Source: CAZNPL01 sp964574815
GTDB lineage: Bacteria > Planctomycetota > Phycisphaerae > UBA1845
DNA length: 14,103 bases
Assembly: GCA_964574815.1 (NCBI GenBank)
Contig: CAZNPL010000071.1
Coordinates: 1 to 14,103, forward strand
Reading direction: 5' to 3'
The notes under the pieces: generated by a model
Told to the model about the DNA's origin: nothing
What the model saw: only the letters and a program-made list of their open reading frames with translations
The model's database searches: none
Made by a program: the position numbers and the translations under genes
Part shown: positions 6,757 through 13,697 of the stretch, in pieces
Position numbering within the stretch: the stretch's first letter is position 1
Layout of the letters: the number at the start of each line of letters is the position of its first letter

Positions 6757-7115
6757 GGCCGTCTTCTCAAACCCGCACTAGTATCGGTCGCCCGTCAGGC
6801 GATCATCCAGAGTTTAACCCGGCATCGCTTTTCACACCACCAATCCGGCAGCGCATACCCAGTCCACGGTGCATAACAGTTCGGGCGAGGTCGCTCGCCA
6901 CGTCTTAGAATCGCCAATCGGGGCGGGACACGTGTACAACACCAGGAGCTTTCCCCGCTCCCTGACGGTCGCGGCTCGGATCGGGCGCCCCCTTCTCGCC
7001 GAAACCGTCATGCACGACGAGTGCAGGACCCCGCCCGCCCGTGCAGCGGCGATTCCTCACGACCACAGAATCGGGGCGTTTGACAGGCAGGCGCAGCGGA
7101 GAGGAACATCCGCCT
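6757..7115. other. divergent intergenic region between defence operon and tgt
   Basis: It should contain both the promoter of the ATPase operon and that of tgt. GGCGAG-GTCG-CTCGCC (6884-6899) is a short perfect hairpin with a four-base loop. TTGACA at 7079-7084 could be a -35 box, but no convincing -10 follows. No gene is supported. Confidence 0.4.
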
Positions 7116-8240
7116 ATGTTTGCGTTCGAGGTGACAGGTTGTGACGCTGAGAGTCGGGCCCGGGTGGGACGCGTGGTGACGGCTCATGGAGCGTTTGATA
7201 CGCCGGCTTTTATGCCGGTGGGGACGGCCGGGTCGATCAAGGGGGTGTTGCCGGAGCAGGTGGCGGGGACGGGGACGCAGATTGTTCTGGCCAACACTTA
7301 TCATCTTCAGCTTCGGCCTACGGCGGAGGTTGTGCAGCGGCTCGGGGGGCTGCATCGCTTCATGGGCTGGGGCGGGCCGATCCTGACTGACAGCGGCGGC
7401 TACCAGGTTTTCTCGCTGGCGAAGATCAATTCCATCGACGACGACGGCGTCGAGTTTCGATCGCATATCGACGGGGCCAAGCTGCGGCTCGATCCGGAGA
7501 TTGCGATCGATATTCAGAACCGGCTCGGGGCCGACATCATCATGCCGCTGGACGAATGCCCGCCGCTGCCCTGCAAACCGGCGGTGGCGGCGAAGGCCGT
7601 CGAACGCACCGTTCGCTGGGCGAAACGGTGCAGGGTGGCCCACCGGCGCGCGGATCAGCAGCTTTTCGGGATCGTGCAGGGCGGGCTGGATCATGATCTG
7701 CGCCGCGAGTGCGCCGAGCGGCTGATCGAGATCGGTTTCGACGGTTACGCGATCGGCGGGCTGTCGGTGGGGGAGTCGCATGAGGAGATGGTAGAGGTGC
7801 TGGAACGTCTGTGCCCGATCCTGCCGGACGACCGGCCTCGGTATCTGATGGGCGTGGGCATGCCTCGGGACCTGTATGCGGCCGTCCGGTTGGGGGTGGA
7901 CATGTTCGACTGCGTGCTGCCGACACGGAACGGGCGGAACGCGTATGCGTTTACGGCCTCCGGTGCGGTGCGGATGCGGAACGAGGCTCACCGGCTGTCG
8001 GATGAGCCGCTGGAGGCCGGCTGCGACTGCGCCACGTGTGCCCGGTACTCGCGTGGCTATGTCCGCCACCTGTTCATGTCCGGCGAGATGCTGGGGCCGA
8101 TTCTGACATCAATTCACAACCTGCGTTTTTTTCAGCGATTGATGGGCCGGATGCGGGATTTGATTCCGCGGGGTGAACTGGCGACAATCGCGGCGGAATT
8201 CCCGGCGGTGCTGGGAACCGAAGGGCCGAACCAGGCTTGA
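7116..8240 (+). CDS. tgt: queuine tRNA-ribosyltransferase
   Basis: This is a complete 374-residue bacterial Tgt, which swaps guanine 34 of GUN-anticodon tRNAs (His, Asp, Asn, Tyr) for the queuosine precursor preQ1. The start is set at MFAFEVTG because the family begins there and GGAGAGGAA lies 9 bases upstream; the frame is open further 5'. Visible landmarks: PAFMPVGTAGSIKG; TDSGGYQVFSL with the catalytic aspartate D92; GIVQGG; GYAIGGLSVGE; DMFDCVLPTRNGRN with the nucleophile D265; zinc ligands C303, C305, C308 and H334. All are present, so the enzyme should be active. yajC follows after 9 bases, the tgt-yajC order seen in many bacteria. The window also carries a tRNA-His, one of the enzyme's substrates. 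Confidence 0.97.
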   Translation: MFAFEVTGCDAESRARVGRVVTAHGAFDTPAFMPVGTAGSIKGVLPEQVAGTGTQIVLANTYHLQLRPTAEVVQRLGGLHRFMGWGGPILTDSGGYQVFSLAKINSIDDDGVEFRSHIDGAKLRLDPEIAIDIQNRLGADIIMPLDECPPLPCKPAVAAKAVERTVRWAKRCRVAHRRADQQLFGIVQGGLDHDLRRECAERLIEIGFDGYAIGGLSVGESHEEMVEVLERLCPILPDDRPRYLMGVGMPRDLYAAVRLGVDMFDCVLPTRNGRNAYAFTASGAVRMRNEAHRLSDEPLEAGCDCATCARYSRGYVRHLFMSGEMLGPILTSIHNLRFFQRLMGRMRDLIPRGELATIAAEFPAVLGTEGPNQA

Positions 8241-8249
8241 GGAGCTACG

Positions 8250-8609
8250 ATGTTCGAAAGCATGATGCTGGTGGCACAGAACCAGCCCGGCGGACCCGGA
8301 CCGCAACAGCAGCAGCCGGGCGGCATGATCTTCCTCGTCGGGATCATCCTGTTCATGGGCGTATTCTTCTTCATGAGCTCGCGGTCATCGCGCAAGGAGC
8401 GTCAGAAGAAGGAGGACATGATCAACAATCTGAAGAAGAACGATCGCGTGATGACCATCGGAGGGATCATTGGGACGGTGGTCAACGTGAAGGACAACGA
8501 GGTGGTTCTGAAGGTGGACGAGGCCACCAACACCCGCATGACGTTTCTGAAGCGATCCATTCAGCAGGTGGTGACGGGTACCGAGGACTTGCAGCTCGAG
8601 CAACGCTGA
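8250..8609 (+). CDS. yajC: preprotein translocase accessory subunit YajC
   Basis: This 119-residue protein has a glutamine- and proline-rich N-terminus (about 1-25), one membrane segment at 26-43 (MIFLVGIILFMGVFFFM), then the basic RSSRKERQKKEDM and the conserved YajC core LKKNDRVMTIGGIIGTVVNV with EVVLKVDEATNTRMTFLKRS. It associates with the SecDF part of the Sec translocon in the inner membrane. GAGGAG lies 7 bases before the ATG, and only 9 bases separate it from tgt, so the two form an operon. secD/secF, which often come next, are absent; the next gene is convergent and unrelated. The C-terminus after QQVV is the usual short tail. Confidence 0.96.
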   Translation: MFESMMLVAQNQPGGPGPQQQQPGGMIFLVGIILFMGVFFFMSSRSSRKERQKKEDMINNLKKNDRVMTIGGIIGTVVNVKDNEVVLKVDEATNTRMTFLKRSIQQVVTGTEDLQLEQR

Positions 8610-8678
8610 TTGGTCGGGGAGGGCGTGCATGAGTGTCGGGGTAGTGATTGAGGGAGCCGCCGGACGGACGGAACGTAC

Positions 8679-8715
8679 GGGCAAGCTCCGCCGCTGTTGG
8701 TGGCTCCGCTTGCCC
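8679..8715. terminator. hairpin between convergent genes, likely two-way terminator
   Basis: GGGCAAGC (8679-8686) pairs perfectly with GCTTGCCC (8708-8715), and an inner CCGCC/GGTGG adds a second stem. It lies between the ends of yajC and the convergent phosphatase gene, where a shared terminator is expected. There is no clear run of T, so termination may need a factor. Confidence 0.55.
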
Positions 8716-8761
8716 ACGGCATCCTCGCTAAACTCGAACCCCCACGAGGGGTGATGCTACG

Positions 8762-9580
8762 TTAGAGGATTTGTTGGTCGCGCATTGCGGTGAAGAGCGG
8801 GTCGTAGGTGACTTGGGACGCCGCGAAAAGTGGCAGGTCGCGATCGGCATGATCGGATGGATGCGGCAGCTCGATGTCTTTGCCGGTCAGGTCGGTGACA
8901 CGGCCGCCGGCTTCTCTGACCAGAAGCACGCCGGCAGCGATGTCCCATAGTTTGCACTCGTAGCAGACGGCGGCGTCGACGGCCCCGGCGGCGACGTATG
9001 CCATGTGCAGAGCGGTCGATCCGACGTTTCGCAGCACGTGGCGGTCGGCCCACGCCCGGATGATCGGAAAGATGGGGCGGCGCCGGCCGGAGGGGATGGC
9101 GATGAGCGTATCGCGATCGATCGGCCTGTCTGCGACGCGAACGGGGCGGCCGTTGCAGAGGGCGCCTTCTCCGACGGCGGCGGAACAGGTCCAATCGCTG
9201 CGATGTTCGTGGATGACGGCGACGACCGGCTCGTTGCCGCGGAGAAGCGCGACGGACGTGGCGAAGACGGGGAAGCCGCGGGTGAAGTTGCGCGTGCCGT
9301 CGAGGGGATCAACGACCCAGCAGTACTCGGCCTCTTCCGGGGGCGGGAGTGAGGAGGCCTGCCGCTCCTCTTCCTCGGCGACGCAGGCGTGATCGGGGTA
9401 GTTTTCGGCGACGGCCTCGATGATGTAACTTTGGATGCGGTGATCGGCCTCGGTAACGGGGCTGTTGTCGTCCTTCCGCTCGACAGACGTCCGGCCGAAC
9501 AGCGACCGGCTAATGCGGGCGGCCTGACGGGCTAGGGTCTCGGCGAATGATCGAGCCAGTGGCAGATTGGGCGAGGTCAT
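8762..9580 (-). CDS. inositol monophosphatase-family phosphatase
   Basis: This 272-residue protein carries the full lithium-sensitive phosphatase signature: KDDNSPVTEAD (36-46), the metal-binding glutamates at VAEEEE (67-72), WVVDPLDGTRNFTRGFP (88-104; D91 and D94 bind magnesium), and the C-terminal LWDIAAGVLLVREAGG (211-226; D213). Family members hydrolyse inositol-1-phosphate, histidinol phosphate, or 3'-phosphoadenosine 5'-phosphate (CysQ). Which substrate applies cannot be told from the sequence, so no symbol is given. It is cytoplasmic, with no signal peptide. The gene is divergent from the dehydrogenase at 9639 (58 bases between starts) and convergent with yajC. The ribosome site is weak. 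Confidence 0.93.
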   Translation of the reverse strand: MTSPNLPLARSFAETLARQAARISRSLFGRTSVERKDDNSPVTEADHRIQSYIIEAVAENYPDHACVAEEEERQASSLPPPEEAEYCWVVDPLDGTRNFTRGFPVFATSVALLRGNEPVVAVIHEHRSDWTCSAAVGEGALCNGRPVRVADRPIDRDTLIAIPSGRRRPIFPIIRAWADRHVLRNVGSTALHMAYVAAGAVDAAVCYECKLWDIAAGVLLVREAGGRVTDLTGKDIELPHPSDHADRDLPLFAASQVTYDPLFTAMRDQQIL

Positions 9581-9638
9581 GTCCGGAGATCATAGCCCGC
9601 CGCAGCCTGCAGGCCAACGCACTTCGCGAGCTGATGAT

Positions 9639-10586
9639 ATGAGCATGGAGCGACCTCGGATTCTCGTGGCGGAGCCGTTGAACGAGGGGGCGATGGAGCG
9701 CCTGGCCTCGGTTGGCGAGATCGTCGTTCCGGCTTCGTGCGGCGAGGCCGACCTGATCGCGGCCATCGGCGACTGCGACGCGGTGGTCGTTCGCAGTGCC
9801 GCGCAGATCACCGCGACCGTGTTGGACGCGGCCCCGCGGTTGAAAGTGGTTGGCCGGGCCGGGGTCGGGCTGGATCACATCGATCTCGAAGCGGCGAAGG
9901 CGAGAGGCGTCCAGGTCGTCCATACGCCACATGCGCCGACAGTATCGACAGCGGAGCTGACAGTGGGGCTTATGCTGGCGCTCGAGCGGCGTCTGGTCCT
10001 CGCGGATGCGATGGTGCGGGATCAGCGATTCGCCGAGGCTCGCCGGGAGTTGATCGGCCGAGAGCTTCGCGGCTTGACGCTGGGCGTGGTCGGCATGGGT
10101 CGCATCGGCACGACCGTCGCGCGGATATGCCATGACGGGTTGGGTATGCGCATCCGGTACAACGACATTCGCGAGATCGGCCCGTTGCCCTTTGATGCGG
10201 AGTCCACGACGAAAGAGATGCTGTACGCCGAGTCGGACGTGGTCACGCTGCATGTCCCGTTGACGGAACTGACGCGCGGGATGATCGATGCTGCGGCCTT
10301 GCGTCGGTTCAAATCGACGGCCACGCTGGTCAATACGTCACGTGGACCCGTGGTTCGGGCGGACGCATTGGCCGACGCGTTGCAGTCGGGTTCGCTTGCG
10401 GGTGCGGCGCTGGACGTTCATGACCCGGAGCCGCCGGGGCGGGACCACCCGCTTATGGTGCTGCCGAACGTGTTGTTGTCGGCGCATCTTGGCTCGCGCA
10501 CGCACACATCGCTTGCGGCGATGAGCACGGTGGTTGACGACGTGCTGGCGGTTTTGGAGGGGCGCCGGCCGGCATATCCGGCGTAG
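9639..10586 (+). CDS. D-2-hydroxyacid dehydrogenase (phosphoglycerate dehydrogenase-like)
   Basis: This 315-residue NAD-dependent dehydrogenase starts at MSMERPRILVAEPL. An earlier in-frame start at 9567 would overlap the divergent phosphatase gene and adds no family sequence. Landmarks: GRAGVGLDHIDLEAAKARG (72-90), STAELTVGLMLALER (103-117), the nucleotide-binding GVVGMGRIGTTVAR (149-162) with acidic D176 suggesting NAD preference, NTSRGPVV with catalytic R235, DVHDPEPP with E264, and SAHLGSRT with H283. This catalytic set fits phosphoglycerate, glyoxylate or hydroxypyruvate reduction. It lacks the C-terminal ACT (serine-sensing) domain of longer SerA, so serine feedback by that route is not expected. 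It could serve serine synthesis or another 2-keto acid. The N-terminal ribosome site is weak. Confidence 0.93.
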   Translation: MSMERPRILVAEPLNEGAMERLASVGEIVVPASCGEADLIAAIGDCDAVVVRSAAQITATVLDAAPRLKVVGRAGVGLDHIDLEAAKARGVQVVHTPHAPTVSTAELTVGLMLALERRLVLADAMVRDQRFAEARRELIGRELRGLTLGVVGMGRIGTTVARICHDGLGMRIRYNDIREIGPLPFDAESTTKEMLYAESDVVTLHVPLTELTRGMIDAAALRRFKSTATLVNTSRGPVVRADALADALQSGSLAGAALDVHDPEPPGRDHPLMVLPNVLLSAHLGSRTHTSLAAMSTVVDDVLAVLEGRRPAYPA

Positions 10587-10620
10587 AACCGATCCCAGCG
10601 CCGAATCCAAGACGGCAAAG

Positions 10621-10643
10621 CACTGGCGGAGAAGCCGCCAGTG
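10621..10643. terminator. hairpin after the dehydrogenase gene
   Basis: CACTGGCGG (10621-10629), a five-base loop AGAAG and CCGCCAGTG (10635-10643) form a perfect stem 34 bases after the dehydrogenase stop. No T-run follows. It also sits just past the end of the convergent transposase remnant, so it could serve either side. Confidence 0.5.
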
Positions 10644-10656
10644 GTATCCATCGCCG

Positions 10657-11450
10657 TTAACCAGAGGGGGCGACGCTTTGCCTCAAGAGTTCGTTCATTC
10701 GAATCCTTTCGTGCCGATTCGGCCTGCGCAATCTGGCGGGACGAGGGGGCGACTCCTTCTTTTTGTGTGGCCAATCGCGAGCTCGTTTCGTTGAACGCCG
10801 GGTATAGCGATCCTTGAGCGCAGCCCGAAGCAACGTGTCGAAGTGGGTTGTCGGCGCGCACCAGCGCATGGCTTCGACTGCACGGCGAACCACTTTGAGG
10901 GCCAAAGAAACGCTCAGTTGCGGGATCCGCCGCCCGAGGGCCTAGGCGCCCTGTAGCATCAATAACGCCAAGGCCAGAACGCTCCCCGCCAACTGCATGG
11001 CCCCTGCTGCCGGGGTTTTGGCCAGGACTTTGCGCCGCGCCAGCGTCTGTTTCAGGCTCCGGTACTCCACTTCGGTTGACCAGCGGCGATGGTAGAGATC
11101 GACGAGTTCGCTGAGGGCAGCGATTGCGGATCGAGGAGTGAGGTGAACAGCCAGCTGGGCCTGAAGCCGGGCCACTGGTAACGAAGCAGACGCCCGCTTA
11201 AGACCTCGCAAAGATCAGGATCTTTGCGACGGATTGCGGAGGTGGGATGGAACCCAGCGATCCAGGCGTCCCAGGCCAAACGCCGCCGGGCCTTGGCGCA
11301 ACCGGCGTGCTGATCAGAGAGTCGGATTGAGGACATGCGCTCGCCCCGTTTGATCAAACGCCCCAACACCGCTATCCTCTTACACGCAGCGAAAATCGCC
11401 GGACCCGCCGCCGAGCCCGCCGCCCCACGGGCGGCCCGCAGCCGAAGCAC
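10657..11450 (-). pseudogene. decayed IS4-type transposase
   Basis: Three stretches on the minus strand read together as the C-terminal two thirds of an IS4-family DDE transposase. The first (about 11300-11140, frame ending at 11052) has LLRYQWPGFRPSWLFTSLLD. After a frameshift near 11125-11140 the frame continues with ALSELVDLYHRRWSTEVEYR and SLKQTL, which is the Y-(2)-R-(3)-E-(6)-K signature containing the catalytic glutamate. It ends at an in-frame TAG (10942-10944) in LMLQGA*ALGRR. The same frame then gives the usual tail LALKVVRRAVEAMRW, DRYTRRS and ARDWPHKKKESPP, ending at 10657. The N-terminal part with the first catalytic aspartates is missing, and no terminal inverted repeats are recognised. 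One frameshift, one stop and truncation make it inactive. Confidence 0.85.
11419..11435. other. strong GC hairpin before tRNA-His
   Basis: GCCGCCC (11419-11425), loop CAC, GGGCGGC (11429-11435): a perfect 7-bp stem about 50 bases upstream of the tRNA. Its role is unknown. It could be a scar of the insertion event or a terminator for the region to the left. Confidence 0.4.
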
Positions 11451-11483
11451 GAAGCGAGACGCGGCAGCCGAGCGAAATCACAT

Positions 11484-11557
11484 GGTGGGCGTAGCTCAGT
11501 CGGAAGAGCACTAGGTTGTGGTCCTAGGGGTCGCGGGTTCAAATCCCGTCGCTCACC
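11484..11557 (+). tRNA. tRNA-His (anticodon GTG)
   Basis: All arms are present. Acceptor 5' GTGGGCG pairs with CGCTCAC. The D-arm is the common TAGCTCAGTCGG-AGAGCA form. The anticodon stem is CTAGG/CCTAG, with loop TTGTGGT placing GTG at 11518-11520. The T-arm is GCGGG-TTCAAAT-CCCGT. The extra G at position -1 (11484), opposite C73, is the identity element of histidine tRNA. CCA is not encoded. It carries histidine and, with G34, is a substrate of the Tgt enzyme encoded upstream. The Rhs fragment begins only 18 bases downstream, and a transposase remnant lies to the left. Confidence 0.95.
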
Positions 11558-11574
11558 CGTTCACGCAATCAACG

Positions 11575-11952
11575 ATGCGGCAACATTCCTCGCGCCGGGA
11601 GAACGGCCGCGTGGTGGAAAGCTATGACTACGACGCTTACGGCGACGTCACCGTCACCAACGAGCGTCTCGAGGCCGTCGGCTGCCGTTACCTGGAAATC
11701 TCGCCCCCGCCAGCCTGCGCCCAGCCCTACGCTCTGAAGGTCACCTCGCCGGACTATCCGGAGTGGGGCGGGCTCTACATCGACGGCAACGGCGACCTCA
11801 CGGCCGCCCCGGTGGTTCAGGACGCTGCGGCCTGGGGCGCCGGGCCGCTTCACGTCACCGGCATCGACATCATCCCCGCGACAGTCTATCGCGTCGTGGC
11901 TGAGGACGCCGCCGCCGAGATGATCGCCGACCTCGGCATGGCCCGCACGTGA
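11575..11952 (+). pseudogene. Rhs module A, 5'-truncated, ends at in-frame TGA
   Basis: The frame is open with an ATG at 11575 but no ribosome site. After about 10 residues it enters the Rhs end-repeat, NGRVVESYDYDAYG. It then passes into a module that is not Rhs: GCRYLEISPPP, ALKVTSPDYPEW, GPLHVTGIDIIPATVYRVVA, and DLGMART before a TGA at 11950-11952. The same order is found in module C (13664 onward). The frame continues after the TGA into the dockerin-like segment and Rhs core of the next entry, so the two were one gene; a single TGG-to-TGA change would explain the break. No secretion signal or Rhs body precedes it. It lies directly behind tRNA-His, as if recombination pasted the 3' part of a large rhs gene there. 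Confidence 0.8.
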
Positions 11953-11979
11953 AAGTGGGGAGACACCGATGGAAGTGAC

Positions 11980-13074
11980 GTGCTGAATCTCTTCGATGTT
12001 TTCTGCGTCCTAGACATCATTGGGGGCACGCCCCCCGACGACGAGAACTGTACGCAACAGAGTGCCGACATCACGGGAGCCGACCCCGACGATACGTGTG
12101 TCCCCGATCGGCTCGTCAATCTCTTTGACCCGACCAAGGTTTCCGAAGCGATAGCAGGCACGTTCGCGGGTGACTGCCCCGGCTACTCGGTTCCGGACCG
12201 GCTGGGCGATACTTACGCAGGCCCAACGGACATCCCCGACACCAGCCTGCTGAACCCGTACTTCTTCACCGGCCGCCGCCTGGACGTCGTCTACGACGAC
12301 ACCGGCCAGCCGACCCCGCTCTACTACTACCGCGCCCGCAACTACGACCCGGTCCACGGTCGGTTTCTGCAACGGGATCCGGCGGGCTACGTCGATGGGA
12401 TGAATCTCTACGAGTATGTCAGCAGCAGCCCAAGGGTTCTTTCCGATCCCACGGGTCGTTGGGGTTTCGATGTGCATGCAGAGAAAACTCTGTACTGGGC
12501 GGTTGCGGAAGGTATGAAACGGCGCGCTGCGCTGAGAGTAGGTCTTGACAATCATGGGACAGACTCATTGATAGGCACAGGATTTCTCCCTATCGTTGGT
12601 GAGCAGTCCCGTCACTTCAACCGAAACAGTGGTGGACAGGATAGCAGGCTGCGCTGGGCGAGGGAGGAGATGAAGAACGCCAAGGGTTGGTGCGACAACA
12701 CGGGGCATTGGTCTCCGCTGGTCGCCGCTAGAGACTTGGGGCGCGGATTGCATAGCCTTCAGGACTGGTGGGCTCACGGCGAATACTCATCCGGTAACAG
12801 CTTTGTCATCGAGCCGCATAGCGCCGAGTACGATGTATGGAGGCTGGACGCCGTGTGGGAAAATGGGAGCCCGACGCCTCAAGGGCGGGCCCCGCAATAC
12901 TTTGTGCAGTCGTATTGGTTCTTCGCATCAGAAACAAGCTGGCCGAATTGGGCTCCCGGGACACTCCGGCAGAGCGGTACTGAGCGTGATAGCAGAGCGT
13001 ACATACGAGAGTTCTTGTCGTGGTTACGGTCGAGTGGGCGTTGCGAGTGCAAGAAGTACTTCCTCAAGAACTGA
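11980..13074 (+). CDS. Rhs core protein end with dockerin-like insert and toxin-like C-terminal domain
   Basis: This is a 364-residue frame from GTG 11980. The same frame is open from 11953, reading KWGDTDGSDVLNLFDVFCV. Residues 1-70 resemble paired dockerin/calcium loops (NLFDVFCVLDIIGG and RLVNLFDPTKVSEAIAG). Residues 92-161 are the Rhs-associated core: NPYFFTGRRLD, LYYYRARNYDPVHGRFLQRDP, GMNLYEYV and SDPTG, after which polymorphic toxins switch to a variable tip. The tip (162-364) is unlike the rest. It has H166, HFNR (H212), GHW (H243), and LGRGLHSLQDWWAHGEY (H258, H266), then EPH (H280). That spacing resembles zinc-dependent phospholipase C/P1-nuclease folds, so a membrane- or nucleic-acid-damaging toxin is possible but unproven. 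Cysteines near the end (CECKK) are odd. As it stands the gene has no secretion signal and probably cannot be delivered. Confidence 0.8.
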   Translation: MLNLFDVFCVLDIIGGTPPDDENCTQQSADITGADPDDTCVPDRLVNLFDPTKVSEAIAGTFAGDCPGYSVPDRLGDTYAGPTDIPDTSLLNPYFFTGRRLDVVYDDTGQPTPLYYYRARNYDPVHGRFLQRDPAGYVDGMNLYEYVSSSPRVLSDPTGRWGFDVHAEKTLYWAVAEGMKRRAALRVGLDNHGTDSLIGTGFLPIVGEQSRHFNRNSGGQDSRLRWAREEMKNAKGWCDNTGHWSPLVAARDLGRGLHSLQDWWAHGEYSSGNSFVIEPHSAEYDVWRLDAVWENGSPTPQGRAPQYFVQSYWFFASETSWPNWAPGTLRQSGTERDSRAYIREFLSWLRSSGRCECKKYFLKN

Positions 13075-13130
13075 GACTGCGCACGCTTCCGCTCAGCCCC
13101 TGAATCCGGAATAGATGGGGACCCTGAACC

Positions 13131-13697
13131 ATGCGAGTGCCAATGGACGCAGCAGAGTCAAGGCGTGTCATACGGTGGGTGATAGGCAGCGCGGTCTTTG
13201 GAGCGGGTTCGGCTTTCTTGGCGGACATCTGCCTACTTGCTCTCCCGGCGATTCCCGGAGCCGCAGTGGGCAGCTTACTGGCTGGCAAGGGAATCCTCAC
13301 TGACCACGGTGCGGATTTGAAGTGGTTGGTTCCTGTCAACACAGCGATCTATGCGCTAGCTGGCTATGGTCTGGGCGTCTACCGGGTTCGCGCCAAGCGA
13401 ATGGCATGTAACGAACCCCGATGCGAGAATTGTTCGTATCTGCTCGTCGGCAACCGGTCTGGTCGATGCCCTGAATGCGGGACGCGGGTATCCAGGAGGT
13501 GCAAGAAAATGCTCGCCGTTATGGGTTCGCGCGATGGAGCCGAACCTTCTGGAGGCCCAGGGCGGGGACAAGATCGACGATTGGCCCTGAGCGAAGGAAG
13601 GGGGGCCGCTGTACGTCACCGGCGAGGACTTATATCGCCGATGGCCCGCGATGGAAGCAGTACATGGAGCTCAGTGAGCTTCTTCGACGACCGCTGA
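13131..13697 (+). CDS. membrane zinc-ribbon protein next to the toxin-like tip
   Basis: The open frame has 188 codons, but only about the first 120 look genuine. Two membrane segments lie at about 15-50 and 65-87 (WLVPVNTAIYALAGYGLGVY). A basic linker and zinc knuckle CENCSYLLVGNRSGRCPECG follow (C98, C101, C113, C116), the same design as the 231-residue protein at 1485. After residue about 140 the frame runs through DNA related to Rhs module C in another frame, so the true end was probably lost or shifted. GGGGA lies about 9 bases before the ATG. It starts 56 bases after the toxin-like gene, the position of an immunity gene in polymorphic-toxin loci, but this protein type is common elsewhere in such genomes, so an immunity role is only a guess. 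Confidence 0.7.
   Translation: MRVPMDAAESRRVIRWVIGSAVFGAGSAFLADICLLALPAIPGAAVGSLLAGKGILTDHGADLKWLVPVNTAIYALAGYGLGVYRVRAKRMACNEPRCENCSYLLVGNRSGRCPECGTRVSRRCKKMLAVMGSRDGAEPSGGPGRGQDRRLALSEGRGAAVRHRRGLISPMARDGSSTWSSVSFFDDR
13534..13652 (+). pseudogene. degraded short copy of the module shared by A and C
   Basis: In one frame this reads KIDDWP, a TGA, then GPLYVTGEDLYRR, parallel to NWPDKYIDAAPLYVTGEDVY in module C. A 24-base stretch (13606-13629) is identical to 14000-14023. The copy is broken by the stop and by loss of flanking sequence, and it overlaps the tail of the zinc-ribbon frame. It marks a third occurrence of the module in 2.5 kb. Confidence 0.65.

Noticed and set aside
7008..8069. 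353-codon minus-strand open frame opposite tgt
   Set aside because: It is the shadow of the high-GC tgt gene, rich in H, R and P; tgt has all catalytic and zinc residues.
9510..10253. 247-codon minus-strand frame opposite the dehydrogenase
   Set aside because: It is the antisense shadow of a gene with clear catalytic motifs.
11950..11952. TGA reassigned as a sense codon in this organism
   Set aside because: tgt and other intact genes stop at TGA at the expected family end, so TGA acts as stop here.
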